Shown here piece by piece: positions 11,999 through 23,370 of a DNA stretch of 64,000 nucleotides. This DNA comes from Ricinus communis. Lineage: Eukaryota; Streptophyta; Magnoliopsida; Malpighiales; Euphorbiaceae. The stretch is taken from contig NC_063262.1 in assembly GCF_019578655.1 (NCBI RefSeq), positions 8,253,582 through 8,317,581 of the forward strand, in the 5' to 3' direction. Numbering within the stretch: position 1 is the first letter of the stretch; each line of letters opens with the position of its first letter. Position numbers and translations under genes: made by a program. The notes beneath the pieces are model-generated. The model was not told where the DNA came from and did no database searches. It saw only the letters and a list, made by a program, of their open reading frames with translations.

Positions 11999-14689
11999 TC
12001 AGGCTTTAACACAGCAGTTGAAGTAGCTGAAAAAGCTCCTCTTTGTCTGTTTAAGAAATCCCACAATGAGTACCACTAGAAACAGTCCCAGAAACAAGAA
12101 AAAAAAAAATAGAAAAAAGACAAATATATCACTGTTCCTTCTGTTCCATACTAACTTAAAACTTTTTTTTTTCTTTTAATTTATAAATAACAGGGAAGAA
12201 ACTCGAACTTGAGAACTCGCTCAAATTGAGATATGAGTCTAATGTCAGGTTAAACCTGTGTTGCAGATTATTATCACTAATATAATGTTAAAATCATTTA
12301 TTTTTTCCTTTGCTTTCATTGTTTTGCACACTCAGTATGGTTTAGTAAGCATTCCAGAGCAAAAGAGCATTCTCTCTCGTGTTTCCAATTGCTAAAGATA
12401 TGATATGCAAATAATCCAAATCTAAATGCCTGTATGTTATATGTCCAATTAGTATATTACCGTTTTCCACATAACAAAAAGGGGTACCCTTTACTAATTA
12501 GACAAAAGCAAGTGACCCCATATTGAATGGCCCAAAACTTCTCTTGCATGTGCACCACTTGCAATGGCGTGCGACCTAGGTACAATACAAGATCATCCTC
12601 ACTTCCCTTGGTGGGCACACATCTCTATAATGGATGTAGTTGAGAAGTACCTTATAACATGTAATTAATTTTATTTAATAGCTCGGTACTGATCCAAGAC
12701 ATCAGATCTATTTGATCATTTAACCATCTAGGATCACATAAGAATATTTGTAGTCTCTTCCCCCTCCCCCCCCCCCCCCCCCCCCCCCGGTACGGTTAAT
12801 CTCCTATTGAAAATGTAAAGAACAGCAAATTGTTTGCACTTCCAACAAGAAATAGATGGTTCCCTTTCTAATCTCCAAGTCTCAAATCCTGATTGCTTAT
12901 TTCAAACTATGAAGTTATTTACTACATGTATCTGATGTATGCAAGTGTATTTATACTATTAACTATTGGGCTTTATTGAGATTATCTTTATATAGTGCCT
13001 TCCCATGCAGCACCCTGATATACTATTATATAATGTTGGATTTTTTTTGAGATTATTCCTGTACACTTTGGACACCACAAGGCATAAGGAATATCTTATG
13101 CAATATATAATCTAAGTAAATTAAATAATAAGTGCTTTTTCCTTTGCCAAACTGGCCCCAATGCATCAAGCCTGTCTAGAGCTCCCAACTTTTTTCTTTT
13201 TTTAATCAGGGATTCCTAGACCAAGTTAAACAAGCTTTATTAAAGAACATCTTTAAATGCTCTTAAATACTTGCTGCCTACTGGCCTGCAATATTGACCC
13301 ACAAAGTTTAATGATCACAACTAGGCAATTTCCCCACCACTACATCTCATGTCTGTGGCTACCAGCATACCAAAAAGCTTTATTATGTTATTCTCTCTAA
13401 ATTTATAACTGCCAACAACTACTCGCATACCACTGTACTGGGTATATATATACTTCAATGAACCTTTCTAAATAAAGAAAGAACAAAGAATCTTACATTA
13501 GGAGGATGGTGATGGCTCTGATGGTAATGGTCGTGCTGCTGATTATGATCATTATGGGTAGCTTTTGCATCGGTAGCTGTTGGGTTAATGAAGTCTTCTT
13601 CGTTGCCAAGACTTGCTCTTGACACATCCCTCTTGTTCTGCTTCCTCATTTCCCTGATTTTTGTGAAGTCCATCGAGTAATCAGGCAATTCACCCTTTTG
13701 ATCCCAATCCCCAAACTGTGGTACTGATAGCCATGGTGCATTTTTCTTCAGAGATAATAAAAAGACAATATTAATTGATGTTTAACACCTCCTAAATAAT
13801 GAATCAATACCATTTTCCAGTATTGAAAGATATAAATTGACCAAAGAAAAGGCATTAGTTGTTAATTCCCCCTTCAGCTTACAAGAAAGCCAAATACTTT
13901 CTGTTTGAGAACTACATGATGATTATGAACATCAAATTTAGTTTATTTTTAACTAATAATTTAAGCCAGAAAACATTCCAGTCTTTCTTGGCAGTCAAAG
14001 AAATTGCATTATAAGACTTGATTGAATAAGTACACAAAAAAAGAAACAAAAATGATGATTGTGACAACCATTGAAATTGAGATTGAAAATTCAAAGCTAG
14101 AAACTGTTCTATTTTCTTAAATTATAATTTTTGTAATAAAGATAAGAACATTGACTGTTTCAGAGGTTTGAAAAAGCTAAAAATGATTACTTGGTTTGAA
14201 TGTGTATTCACAAAAGAAGGTAAAAAGAAAGTAACTTTTGGACCAAAAAGGAGGAAACAAAATGATCAATCAAACAAACTAATCATCCAACCAGATCTAA
14301 ATTAACCTAAACACCTTACTGATCATGAAGAATACATAATAATATAATCTAATCTTACGATAGACAAAAAACAAGATTTAGCTTCCAGTCTTCAAAACTC
14401 TGACGAAAGAGAAAAGAGACAGAAAGGAAGAAAGCCTACACAATAAGAACAGAAATTACAACATTACAAAGCTAGTCAAGAACTTCATATATCCTACCAG
14501 TAACCAAAAGAATTCAACTTGTCATGCAAATAATGACATAAACTCGGGCCTCAAAATTTTCAACCTCAAGCTAAAAAAATAAAACAACCAAACTTGTGGT
14601 TCTTTTCCATTTGCTGAGTTTATCAAGATACAAACATGAAAACACAATACAGAGAGAGAGAGCCAGATTACCTCCTTACGATCCTCCAT
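11999..14689 (-). CDS. NOI-domain RIN4-like protein, 3 coding exons, 104 aa
   Basis: This is a member of the plant-specific RPM1-interacting protein 4 / nitrate-induced (NOI) family, small membrane-anchored proteins linked to immune signalling. Minus-strand coding exons are 14689-14672 (18 bases, MEDRKE), 13745-13497 (83 codons) and 12046-11999 (48 bases with stop). All borders are GT-AG in phase 0. The NOI core has VPQFGDW at 14-20, matching the PxFGxW site cut by the bacterial protease AvrRpt2 in RIN4, and YSMDF at 29-33. A basic helix IREMRKQNKR follows. A His-rich stretch lies at about 70-88. The C-terminus SYFNCCVKA has the Cys pair (100-101) that in RIN4-type proteins is acylated for plasma-membrane anchoring. 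Intron 1 is 926 bases and intron 2 is 1450 bases. Intron 2 carries a C23 run and a SINE-like piece. The short last exon would be missed by simple ORF calling. Family assignment is firm; the specific immune role is inferred. Confidence 0.88.
12160..12290 (-). repeat. SINE-like fragment in intron 2 of the RIN4-like gene
   Basis: On the minus strand, a word resembling a tRNA B-box (AGTTCGAGTTTC, near 12207-12196) is followed by a short spacer and an A-rich tail (poly-T on the plus strand at about 12162-12172). This order is typical of plant tRNA-derived SINEs. No clear A-box was found and the target duplication is not evident, so the call is tentative. Confidence 0.25.
12766..12788. repeat. Poly-C homopolymer (23 C)
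   Basis: An uninterrupted run of 23 C follows CCCCT in intron 2 of the RIN4-like gene. On the transcribed sense strand of that gene it is a G run. It may be length-variable or a sequencing weak point. Confidence 0.85.
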
Positions 14690-14877
14690 GAAGTTAATCA
14701 GTACAATATCCTCAATAAACAAAAGAAAAATTGGAGTGCGATATAGAAATTAAGGAAATGAATAAAGAAAAGCAAGCAAGCTAAAGAGAGGAGAGGAGAT
14801 GAGCTTTGTGGGTATTGATTGGGAAGTGATTTTATGTAATCTGAATTAACAAAGAAAAGCTTAAATGTGATGTGAAA

Positions 14878-14885
14878 ATTTTATA
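14878..14885 (-). promoter_or_regulatory. TATA box candidate of the RIN4-like gene
   Basis: On the minus strand TATAAAAT lies 189 bases upstream of the ATG. A start near 14850 would give a 5' UTR of about 160 bases, which is purine/pyrimidine-biased and includes the AG repeat close to the ATG (14651-14662 lies just inside intron 1). Confidence 0.45.
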
Positions 14886-14989
14886 GAAAGAAAAAAGAGT
14901 GGTGAATGTACTGACTACAGCGCGATGACAGACAACTCCTTTCTTTTTCTGTGATTGATTGATTATTATTATTTATATTATATCGAACA

Positions 14990-16735
14990 CATATCTCACA
15001 CGTACTTTACTTTTCTACTTTCGGTGTTATTACCTTTATGCCACCCTCCAACCAGATGTTGCAAATGGATTGATTTGAACGGTCATTGGTTGGATATCAT
15101 TGATAGGGTGGATTTTAAAGACTTAATGTATGTTTAAACAAATATCACCCTAATATTTTAATTTTTAATTTAATATAATAAATATGTGAATTTTATTTTA
15201 TAATTTTTATATAATTTAATAAATATTATAATTTTTTATTATAATATTTAAAAATTTAATAAATAAAATTACATAAAAAAACTAATTTAATGGTCTATTA
15301 GATTATATTAAAAATTAAAATGACTAAATAGATAAAATTGGATATTCAAATATGCATGTCACCGGATTTTAAATTGACATATTATATTATGAACTCGGAC
15401 TTATAGTGCATTAAACAGTCATAATTAAAAATCCGACAATCTTTTATAAATATTTTAATTATCTCTTTTCTACTACAAAATCTTTAATCTTTTACTCATT
15501 ATCTATATAAAAAAATAAACTAATATAAGAACCAATGAATGGAAATTAAAAAAATCGCAAATCAAAAGGTATTTTCGTAGCTGAATTTTTAATTAAAAAT
15601 CTTAATCCATTTCGTAATAGTGATAAAAGAATATATTTCTGTTACTTTTTCTATCTTTGTTTGTCAAATTCGATGTCCTATAATTTCACATTGAAATTAT
15701 TATTAATAATTTAAAAAGCATTAAAATTCTTCTACTTTTTTCAATTCTCTTATTCTTATGTGCAACAGTCTTCATCCCCTTTCATCTGCAAAATGACAAT
15801 CATAACAAACAACATTTAATAATGAAAACCATGACTTCTATTATTGATTACCATAATAGATGAATACATAACTTTTAATTAATTAATATGTCTCTGTCCA
15901 AATAACAAATTAGTATTCATATATAGATTTAAATTTACTGAATCATAATCTCTAAATTATAAGTTAATAGAATATAAAAATTAAATCCTAATCACACAAT
16001 TAAAGTCGAAAACAAAAACCCTGAAAAGTGATAAAATGATAACAGTAAAAAAAAGTGTAAAATGTAATAAGAAATCGCAAATGCTAAAATATAAGTTGAC
16101 TGATAGAGTGAAAATAGACAGAAAATGATGAAGCAACTTAATAGAAAATGATTAAAAAGCAAAAATGAAATTAAAAGAGAAATTCTTTTGGAGAATCAGA
16201 CAAAAAGACTTAATAGAACGACGAGAAAATAATTAAAAATAATAAAAAGACAATTGTTTGATATCTCTAATTAGTTTTATAAATTAAAATATTTATTTAA
16301 CTTATTCTAAATAGTAAAATGATTTAAGTATTCTCTTTTTAAATAATTTCATATTCTCTTTTTTTTCTTTTTTCTATTTATTTTTAGCATACGTTTCTTA
16401 AAATCCTTAGTTATTTTCATGAAGTTAAAAAAAATATATATATTTTTTTCATTAATCTAAATAAAAATAAAATAAATTACTTTTTTGTTCTTTCATTTTT
16501 TGCATTCACCACGAGATGAGACCATCTCCTCTAAACTTTTAAATTCTTGCTACTCTATTCTAATTTCAAATTAGTAACAATTTTCTATATAAACTTTTGG
16601 AATGGTTACAATTTTAATAAACTCTTTTTAGAAACAATAGTTTTCTCCCTAATAGGATTCTTTAAGGAGTTGTTGGAATTACGATAAGACATAAGTAAAC
16701 TGCTTTGTTCAAACCTTTTTGAACCAGCTCTTTCA
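14990..16735. other. AT-rich intergenic stretch
   Basis: Only A/T-rich, low-complexity sequence and short meaningless open frames are visible. No domain, RNA gene or paired repeat ends were found. Confidence 0.5.
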
Positions 16736-17157
16736 GAGCATCCACAATAATGTTTTTTATATTAAAAAGCATCATTTTTATCCTACAAAGTATTTTAGCA
16801 AATATTTAAATTATAAAAAATAAAAATTATATTTAAATCAAATACTTTTTATATTTTGCTTTTATTTTCAAAACAAAAGGCATTTATAATATTATTTTTT
16901 TAATTTTTTTAGTTTTTTTAATTTTTAACAATAGAAAAAAGAATCATAAATATCAATGAATCAAGTATGTTTAGAAATTTACAGTGCATTGATTATATTT
17001 AATATAAAAAAGTGAAATTTGGATCTTCAAATGTAAAGAGTAAAACTAACTCTCTACTGTTTGTTTAAAAAATAAAAAGTTCATTACAATTTAGTTTTTG
17101 AGACGAATTTTTAAGATAAATAATTTGATATATATAAAGACTACATTAGATATGCTC
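16736..17157. repeat. MITE-like element with GAGCAT termini
   Basis: The left end is GAGCATCCACAATAATG. The right end is CTACATTAGATATGCTC, whose reverse complement (GAGCATATCTAATGTAG) matches it imperfectly. The three flanking bases are TCA on the left and TTA on the right, compatible with a decayed TWA-type duplication. The 422-base interior is AT-rich and non-coding. The GAGCATC...GATGCTC terminus is a recurring plant MITE pattern; the superfamily is not certain. Confidence 0.45.
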
Positions 17158-20100
17158 TTAGAAGTCTTATTTATCTCCGTTATATTTTTACTATATATTT
17201 ATTCTTTATTTTTTTTGTATAAGGTAAAAAAATTGAGTTAGCTTTCATATTTAGAGAGAAACTTTACTCTTTATTTTTAGCGTAATAAATACATTACAAA
17301 TTTTTATATTTTTTATTAATTAATAATTTTAGTTCTATTTTTGGCTAAAATATTTTGAAAAAAATTAATACTATTAATACTTATGAAAATAAAAATAAAA
17401 TAAGTGGCAAACCATAAGGAACTATTAGAATTAAATAAAATTTTTATTTATATATTTAATATTTCAAAATATTATTTATTAATAAAATTATACTTTTAAA
17501 ATAAAAAATACCATTAAATATTTTGGATATTTTTTTATTATATTTTCTTTACTATTGAGGATCCTATTAAATTTAATTAAATTTTAGTATTTAAACTTTG
17601 TTAAATAGTATTAAATTTTAATAATTGGACCGATTAAATAAGTGGTCCAACTGGTTAAAGCGGTGAATTGATACCTTTATTGGTTCATTCGCCGGTCCTA
17701 TTTTGAAAATACTGATATCTAACTTCAATGGTTTGTGTAAAGATTTTTGGCCTGTTTTCTTAAAAGGACATCGCTGATCTTATAGGCCTCAAGTTTGCTC
17801 TATAATTGAAAAAATTGAGAAAGGTGGACGGTTCACTTGATCCAAGAGGAAATATTTAAAAAAGCCTCAATTTCACAAGAGTAAAGGTTAGCCATGGCCA
17901 GCAAAATAACCTCAACTCCAACATCATTTTGCTAGAGGTGGCACTCTACTATTATAATTTATTTTTTTATTATAAATAATTAATTGATATTAGTTTAAAT
18001 AATTTATTAATTTTATATGTTCTATTGATTTTAATTCCCGATAAATTTATATATAATCTTTAATTATTTGTAAAAGTTAAAATTATATAAATAAATTTTA
18101 TAATTATTCAGCACATTAATTAAATTTAAAATATAAATAAAAATTTTAAATAAATAAAATAATATATTTAATTGATTATTAACTAAATACTATATATAAA
18201 TAATTAATTTAATATTTAATTATATTAATAAATTATTAAAATTAAAATAATATATATTTTTATAAAATTAAATATGCCGTATAATTACGGCACATATGGT
18301 TCTTAATAGTTAATAACACTACAAGAAAATATTAACAATGTTAATCTCTTATGAGCAAAGTCATTGTAGATATGGCATTTACTGTACTTTATACGTTCTT
18401 CAATGAAAAGAAAAATACCATAAAAGTAAATAAAGGTGGTAGCAAAAGAATAAAAAATAGTAAATAAAAGAAAGTAGCTTTTGATTATAGATGAAAAGTG
18501 AATTAAAAATTTAATTAGTTAATAAATAGGAGAGAGAATATGTAATTAGAAAAAGAAACTATGAGAAAAAATTCATAATCATTAGATGAGGAAGAAATCG
18601 ACGGTGAAAAACTTTTGTAAAATTACAAAGTTTTATATATATAATTTCAATTATGGACTCTGGCAAAATAATTAGCAAAAAATTATTAATTTGACTACAA
18701 TTTTGGCTATAATAATTAAAAGTAATAATTGAATAACTAATGATTGTGTCATCTAAGGTAAATAAGTGGATAATCAAACATTTTACTCATATTCTTATTA
18801 GAATTTAGAAGAATATTTAACAATCTAACTTCTTATCCATCTTTAACCTCTTTCTTTCTCTTTTATCATTTGTTGTACATAATAGTTAAAATTGTTTTAA
18901 GCCTTCAGAGATTTGAAATCAAAATAATAAGAGAAATTCTTTTATGAAGTATTTAAAAGTAAATTACCAATTGTAATGCTGATTTTATTTTTTCTATTGC
19001 AGAAATTATAGTCATGCTAATAAAATCTGATTGATAATTTATTTAGAGGTTAAAAGTGAAACTAATATTAACATAAATTGCTATTATTTTTCAAAAAAAA
19101 TTAAATATTAAATATTAGATTTGACAAGAAATATAAAGTATATAATTTACTAAATATATATTTATGTTCTTGAATTTGTATTGATCAGTCAGTTTAACAC
19201 TTGAATTTTCAATTTAATTTAATATACACCTAAATTTTACTTTTTCTTTTTTAAGATCTAAACACTTTTAACTTTTAATTTAACTAAATATTCATGAAAT
19301 TTATATTTTTTTGAAATATTTAAATAATACATATAAACATACTGAATGAAAATATTTGTCAAAAAATATTAAAATATATATAAAAAAATTCAAATATCTA
19401 TTAAACTAAATCAAAAACTAAAATTTTAAACTGACTAAATAATCAAAATTCAGATAAATAAATATGCATTTCGCAATTAAGCTTTTACATAAGTATTACT
19501 TTCCCTTTTCCCTTACTGGTTATACGTTAAAAGACAGTAAAAAAAAAAAAAAAAAAGAGAGAGAAAAGAGATAAGGAAAGAAAAGAAAAATTTGTACCAG
19601 AGAAAATCTATCGGAGTATTCAAATCTGTATAAAATACCACTTAACTTAGTTAAATCACTGCCATATAGTTCCTTTGGAATTTAACAAAAAATAAAATAA
19701 AATAAATTCCTTTCAACATGTAATACGGCATGAAGCACCACCCATTCGTGTTTAGTGTTTAAAATGCATGGCCACACCACATTTCATTCATCATTCAATA
19801 AAATTTAATCAAATTATACTAGTTTTTTTTTTAATTCAAATTAAATAGTTATATTGATAGGATAAATTGTTATTTAAAACTATACTTAAAAAGATTATAA
19901 GGTTAATTATTAAAGTAACAAATAAGGTGTCATATGGACTCCTTATATATTTTTTTTAAAAAAAATTAACGTATGCTTTATGTCATGTAACACATCAATC
20001 ACTTTTAATTAGTTTTGTTAATTGCTAAAAAAAACTGTTAAAATATTTATATTTTAAAATAAATTTGTCAAAATTAAAAAATTTAGACATAATAATAAAA

Positions 20101-20280
20101 AAGTTTAAATTTGGATTTTCTTTTTATATCAGTAGGTTATATATATAATTTATTTTTAGGAAATTGCACAATTATCTTAACGTAGTCTTAGACATCCTCA
20201 TTAATTTAGGTATCAGTTTGCGTGTATAATGCTAAAAGTTTCTTGGAAAATCAGTATCTCATATGGCATACACTGTTAAG
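17158..20280. other. AT-rich intergenic stretch with degenerate repeats
   Basis: No gene is visible. A patch at 17625-17700 carries GGACCGATT, GGTCCAACTGGTT and GCCGGTCC words, typical of old transposon ends. A purine tract at about 19541-19590 (A-run, then GAGAGAGAAAAGAGA) is a simple repeat. The remainder is A/T-rich. Confidence 0.4.
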
Positions 20281-20630
20281 GGTCATTTGGCTTGTAAGAG
20301 TATAGGAAGAAACGAAAATGGGAAATTTGAGAATACCATTAGTAAAGAAATTATTCTAAGAATTGGAATGAGATTCTCTCCTCTCCCTTTAGAAAATAAA
20401 TTTTAATTTTATTGAAATCAAAACAAGTGAAATAATAACTTTTTATTTATGTTTACATTATATTTTATATATTTGTTACATAATATAATAAATTAAATAT
20501 TGTTATTAATATTAATAATAAATAGAATTTGATGCTATTTCACAATGTAATAAACAATATATAAAAAATGTAATTTCTATTCCTATTTCTCATTTTTATT
20601 GTTGATCTTCAACCAAATGGGTACTTATAA
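20275..20630. repeat. Possible hAT-type MITE remnant
   Basis: The left edge TTAAGGGTCATTTGGCTTG and the right edge CAACCAAATGGGTACTTAT are roughly inverted around the TTTGG word. The interior has long A/T tracts and an ATTCCTATTTCTCATTTTTA segment. No clean target duplication was identified, so the boundaries are approximate. Confidence 0.3.
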
Positions 20631-21289
20631 CTTAGCATGATTGATCTTACAATCATTAGTTTAAAGATTAAATAATCTGGATCTGCTCTGAATTTTATTG
20701 TTTGGGCTTAATTTGTCTAGATTTTTAGCAAAAAGATCTAGTGTTAAGATAATGTTAATATCTTTTTATTATAGCAAATTTATCTTCAAATAAATTTATT
20801 TATGAGTTATAAATTTACATTAAATATTTAATAGTTAGCAATAAATAAATTTAATATATTATTAAATAAATCAAGATTCACATATATTACAAAAGCATAT
20901 TAGTTTAACTTAAGGAGTTATACACTAATAATTCTGTTTTAATTTAATAAGATAAATATAGCATATACTTTTTAGTATCAACTATTCTTTTATTTTTTAC
21001 TTTAAAAAATAAAAAAATTAAACATTTTAATTCCAAAATTCTATTTAGGTTTAGATATCTAAATCAATTTGGAATAAATATAATTAAATGAAAGCTTCAT
21101 AGTTTAAAATTTTTGAAGTGTTTCTTAGCTTATTTGATGCACTCTTTGCACTACGAATTTGTATAATAATACTATGGTATCATCTTGACATGCTTATTTT
21201 TTATTTTTTATTTCTTATGATTCAAGTGGATCTATTGTTAAGAAGTCTTTGAACTTGTTCATGCAGGTATGTATCAGTCGTTGCATCAA

Positions 21290-21760
21290 TTATTGTGCTT
21301 AGTTTAGCTTTTCTACATGGAAAGTCTCTTTTTTGAATTGTACCACAAAATCCTTCAAGCTTTTATCTCTTCTCTGATTACACTTCTTTAGATTGCTTGA
21401 CCTCTTCTTAGGAGTAATGCTAGTGATAAATCTAGTTTTGAAAAGGTTAGCAAGTGCTTGAAAGTCATATATTAAACCATCTAGTAGTCTTTAGTACTAC
21501 TTCTGAGCATTTTCTTTCAAGATAGTTAGAGAAATCCTGTATCAGATTGGGCCTGACACATTATGCAACTCCATCTTAATGGTGAGATTAGATATATGGC
21601 TTTACAAATCTCCTAACCCATTGTAGGAATCAAAAGGTGGTCACTTGAGCTTCTCAGGTAAGTGCTCAACTAGGATGCCTAGACACAAAAGGATTTCCTT
21701 TAGAGAGCATTTCATCTCTTATTATTCTTCTAGTTGGGTACTTCTTCAGGCTTATGTTAT
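21290..21760 (-). pseudogene. Decayed Ty3/gypsy gag domain
   Basis: Minus-strand translation across several stops gives a retrotransposon gag order. It begins with PPFDSYNGLGDL, then SHISNLTIKMELHNVSGP, then ISLTILKENAQK, then IYDFQALANLFKTRFIT, and finally SITPKKRSSNLKKCNQRRD and SLKDFVVQFKKE. This is the layout of the gag/capsid domain in plant Ty3/gypsy elements of the Tat-like type (FDSYDG..., SFxxLxxxFxxRF, KKRSxxLxxxxQ, SLxxFVxxF). At least four stops break it. No protease or RT follows downstream (below 21290), so the element is truncated. The LTR/leader-like tandem duplication lies upstream. Confidence 0.6.
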
Positions 21761-22324
21761 CTTCCTGTTGATGGTGTCTTCAATATATGTTGAATCATGA
21801 GTTTCGTAACTATAGCTCTCTTCTTCAGGTACCTTTTGTCCGGTGCTTCTTTTCAGAGATAAGTTTTTTTAAGATCATCATCTGGGCAAGCATCTATTTG
21901 TTCTGGGATATGCAATGCCGGTAGTCGTATGATCTTAAAGGCTTAATTAATAGTAGCATGTACTTGTATAGTGCTTATATGAGGAATAGGCATTGTTTGC
22001 CTTGCTAGACTTTGAGTTAGCATGTTCTTGTAATGGTTTCGCATCTCTTCCACCTACCCATTATATTAGCTTACAACATTTGATGGAGTTGGTTGCCATG
22101 GACTCTAAGGTGGGCCTAATGGTCAAATTTGAGGTACTCCTGAAGTTGTTGCCATTGGAAAAAATAGGACTTGAGACAAAGGCGTGAATTTTCATCATCC
22201 TATCTCTCTATTTGATGTTGTTGCGAAGTCTTCCACTAGAGGTGGTCCTCTCCATATAAGTTTTCTGTTGAATATTTGCTGGAGTGAAATTATTGTGAAA
22301 CAAAGGTCTCCTTATGGGTTGCAA

Positions 22325-23225
22325 TGAAGTTGCTCCTTCAAGTACTAGAGGATCAACTTGTGGAGTTTTGGTTGTCTTAGTTTTTTAAGTAATAACATCT
22401 TGATGAGTCACCATTAGCTTGCTTGAATTGGTAAGATAAAAAAGCTTTTACGCTCAATTTTTTCCATAAGCAAAGTCAATTGATAACCGGTTCATGAAAT
22501 CAGCTATCAATAAAAAGAGACTAGACAGGATTGCCCGCCCATTCACTACAATGCATGAGTCACTAAAGAGATTAAGATTGTTGGGAAGTATTTAGTTATA
22601 GCCTTTTACACAGGGTTTGCAAGTCTTCTAGTTTTACTAGGAATAAGATAGATAATATGGAGAAATCCCAATCCTATCAAGATTGGACTTTCTGATCGTA
22701 CATAAGTATCCTTGTTCAGACTTCCTCATCGCACATAGGTGTTCTTCAAGTACTAGAGGATCAATTTGTAGATTTTCGGTTATCTCAGTTCCTAGAGGAA
22801 TAATATTAGTATCTTAATGAGTCACCATTAGCTTGCCTAAATTGGTAGGAAGAAAAACTTTTATGCTAAATCTTTTCTACAGGCAAAGCTAATTGATAAC
22901 TAGTCAACGAAATCAATTATCAATAAAGATCTTCTTGGTTGACCCGAGCTCTAAAGTATCTGTAAAAGAGGTTAGAAAAGCACCAAACATAGTTATCTGG
23001 CCTCTGTCTTTGATAAATAAGTCAGTAAAAAGATTGAGGTTGTTAAGAAGTATTTAGTTGTAGAAGATTGTTTACCATGTGTTGCGTCTCAATGCTTTAT
23101 ATAGGATGTGAAAGTCTTCCAGTATTACTAATAGTAAAATAAAAAATAAAAAAAATATCATTCCTATTAAGATTGGACTTCCTAGTCATATGTAGGTATC
23201 CTTGTTAAGAATGGTTACTTAAGTA
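22325..23225 (-). repeat. Two-unit tandem duplication of LTR/leader sequence
   Basis: Two related units of about 400-470 bases (23225 to 22745 and 22735 to 22325, read on the minus strand) share the same order of words. These are AGTCCAATCTTxATAGGA, ACTAAATACTTC, a TTGATAxTGATTTC segment, AATGGTGACTCAT and TTGATCCTCTAGTACTTGAAG. The first unit contains CCTATATAAAGC, a plausible LTR TATA box. Position and orientation upstream of the gag remnant suggest LTR plus leader of the same element, duplicated by unequal exchange. Confidence 0.5.
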
Positions 23226-23370
23226 GAGTCCCAATTATTATTGGTCTTTCTATTGATTTATATTATTATTAGGACTTGGACTTGGTCAATTCCACCTTTC
23301 TTGGCTATATCTACTCGGGATATAATACTCGATTATCACATATAAAAATGGTATTGGTTGTTTCTCTTAT

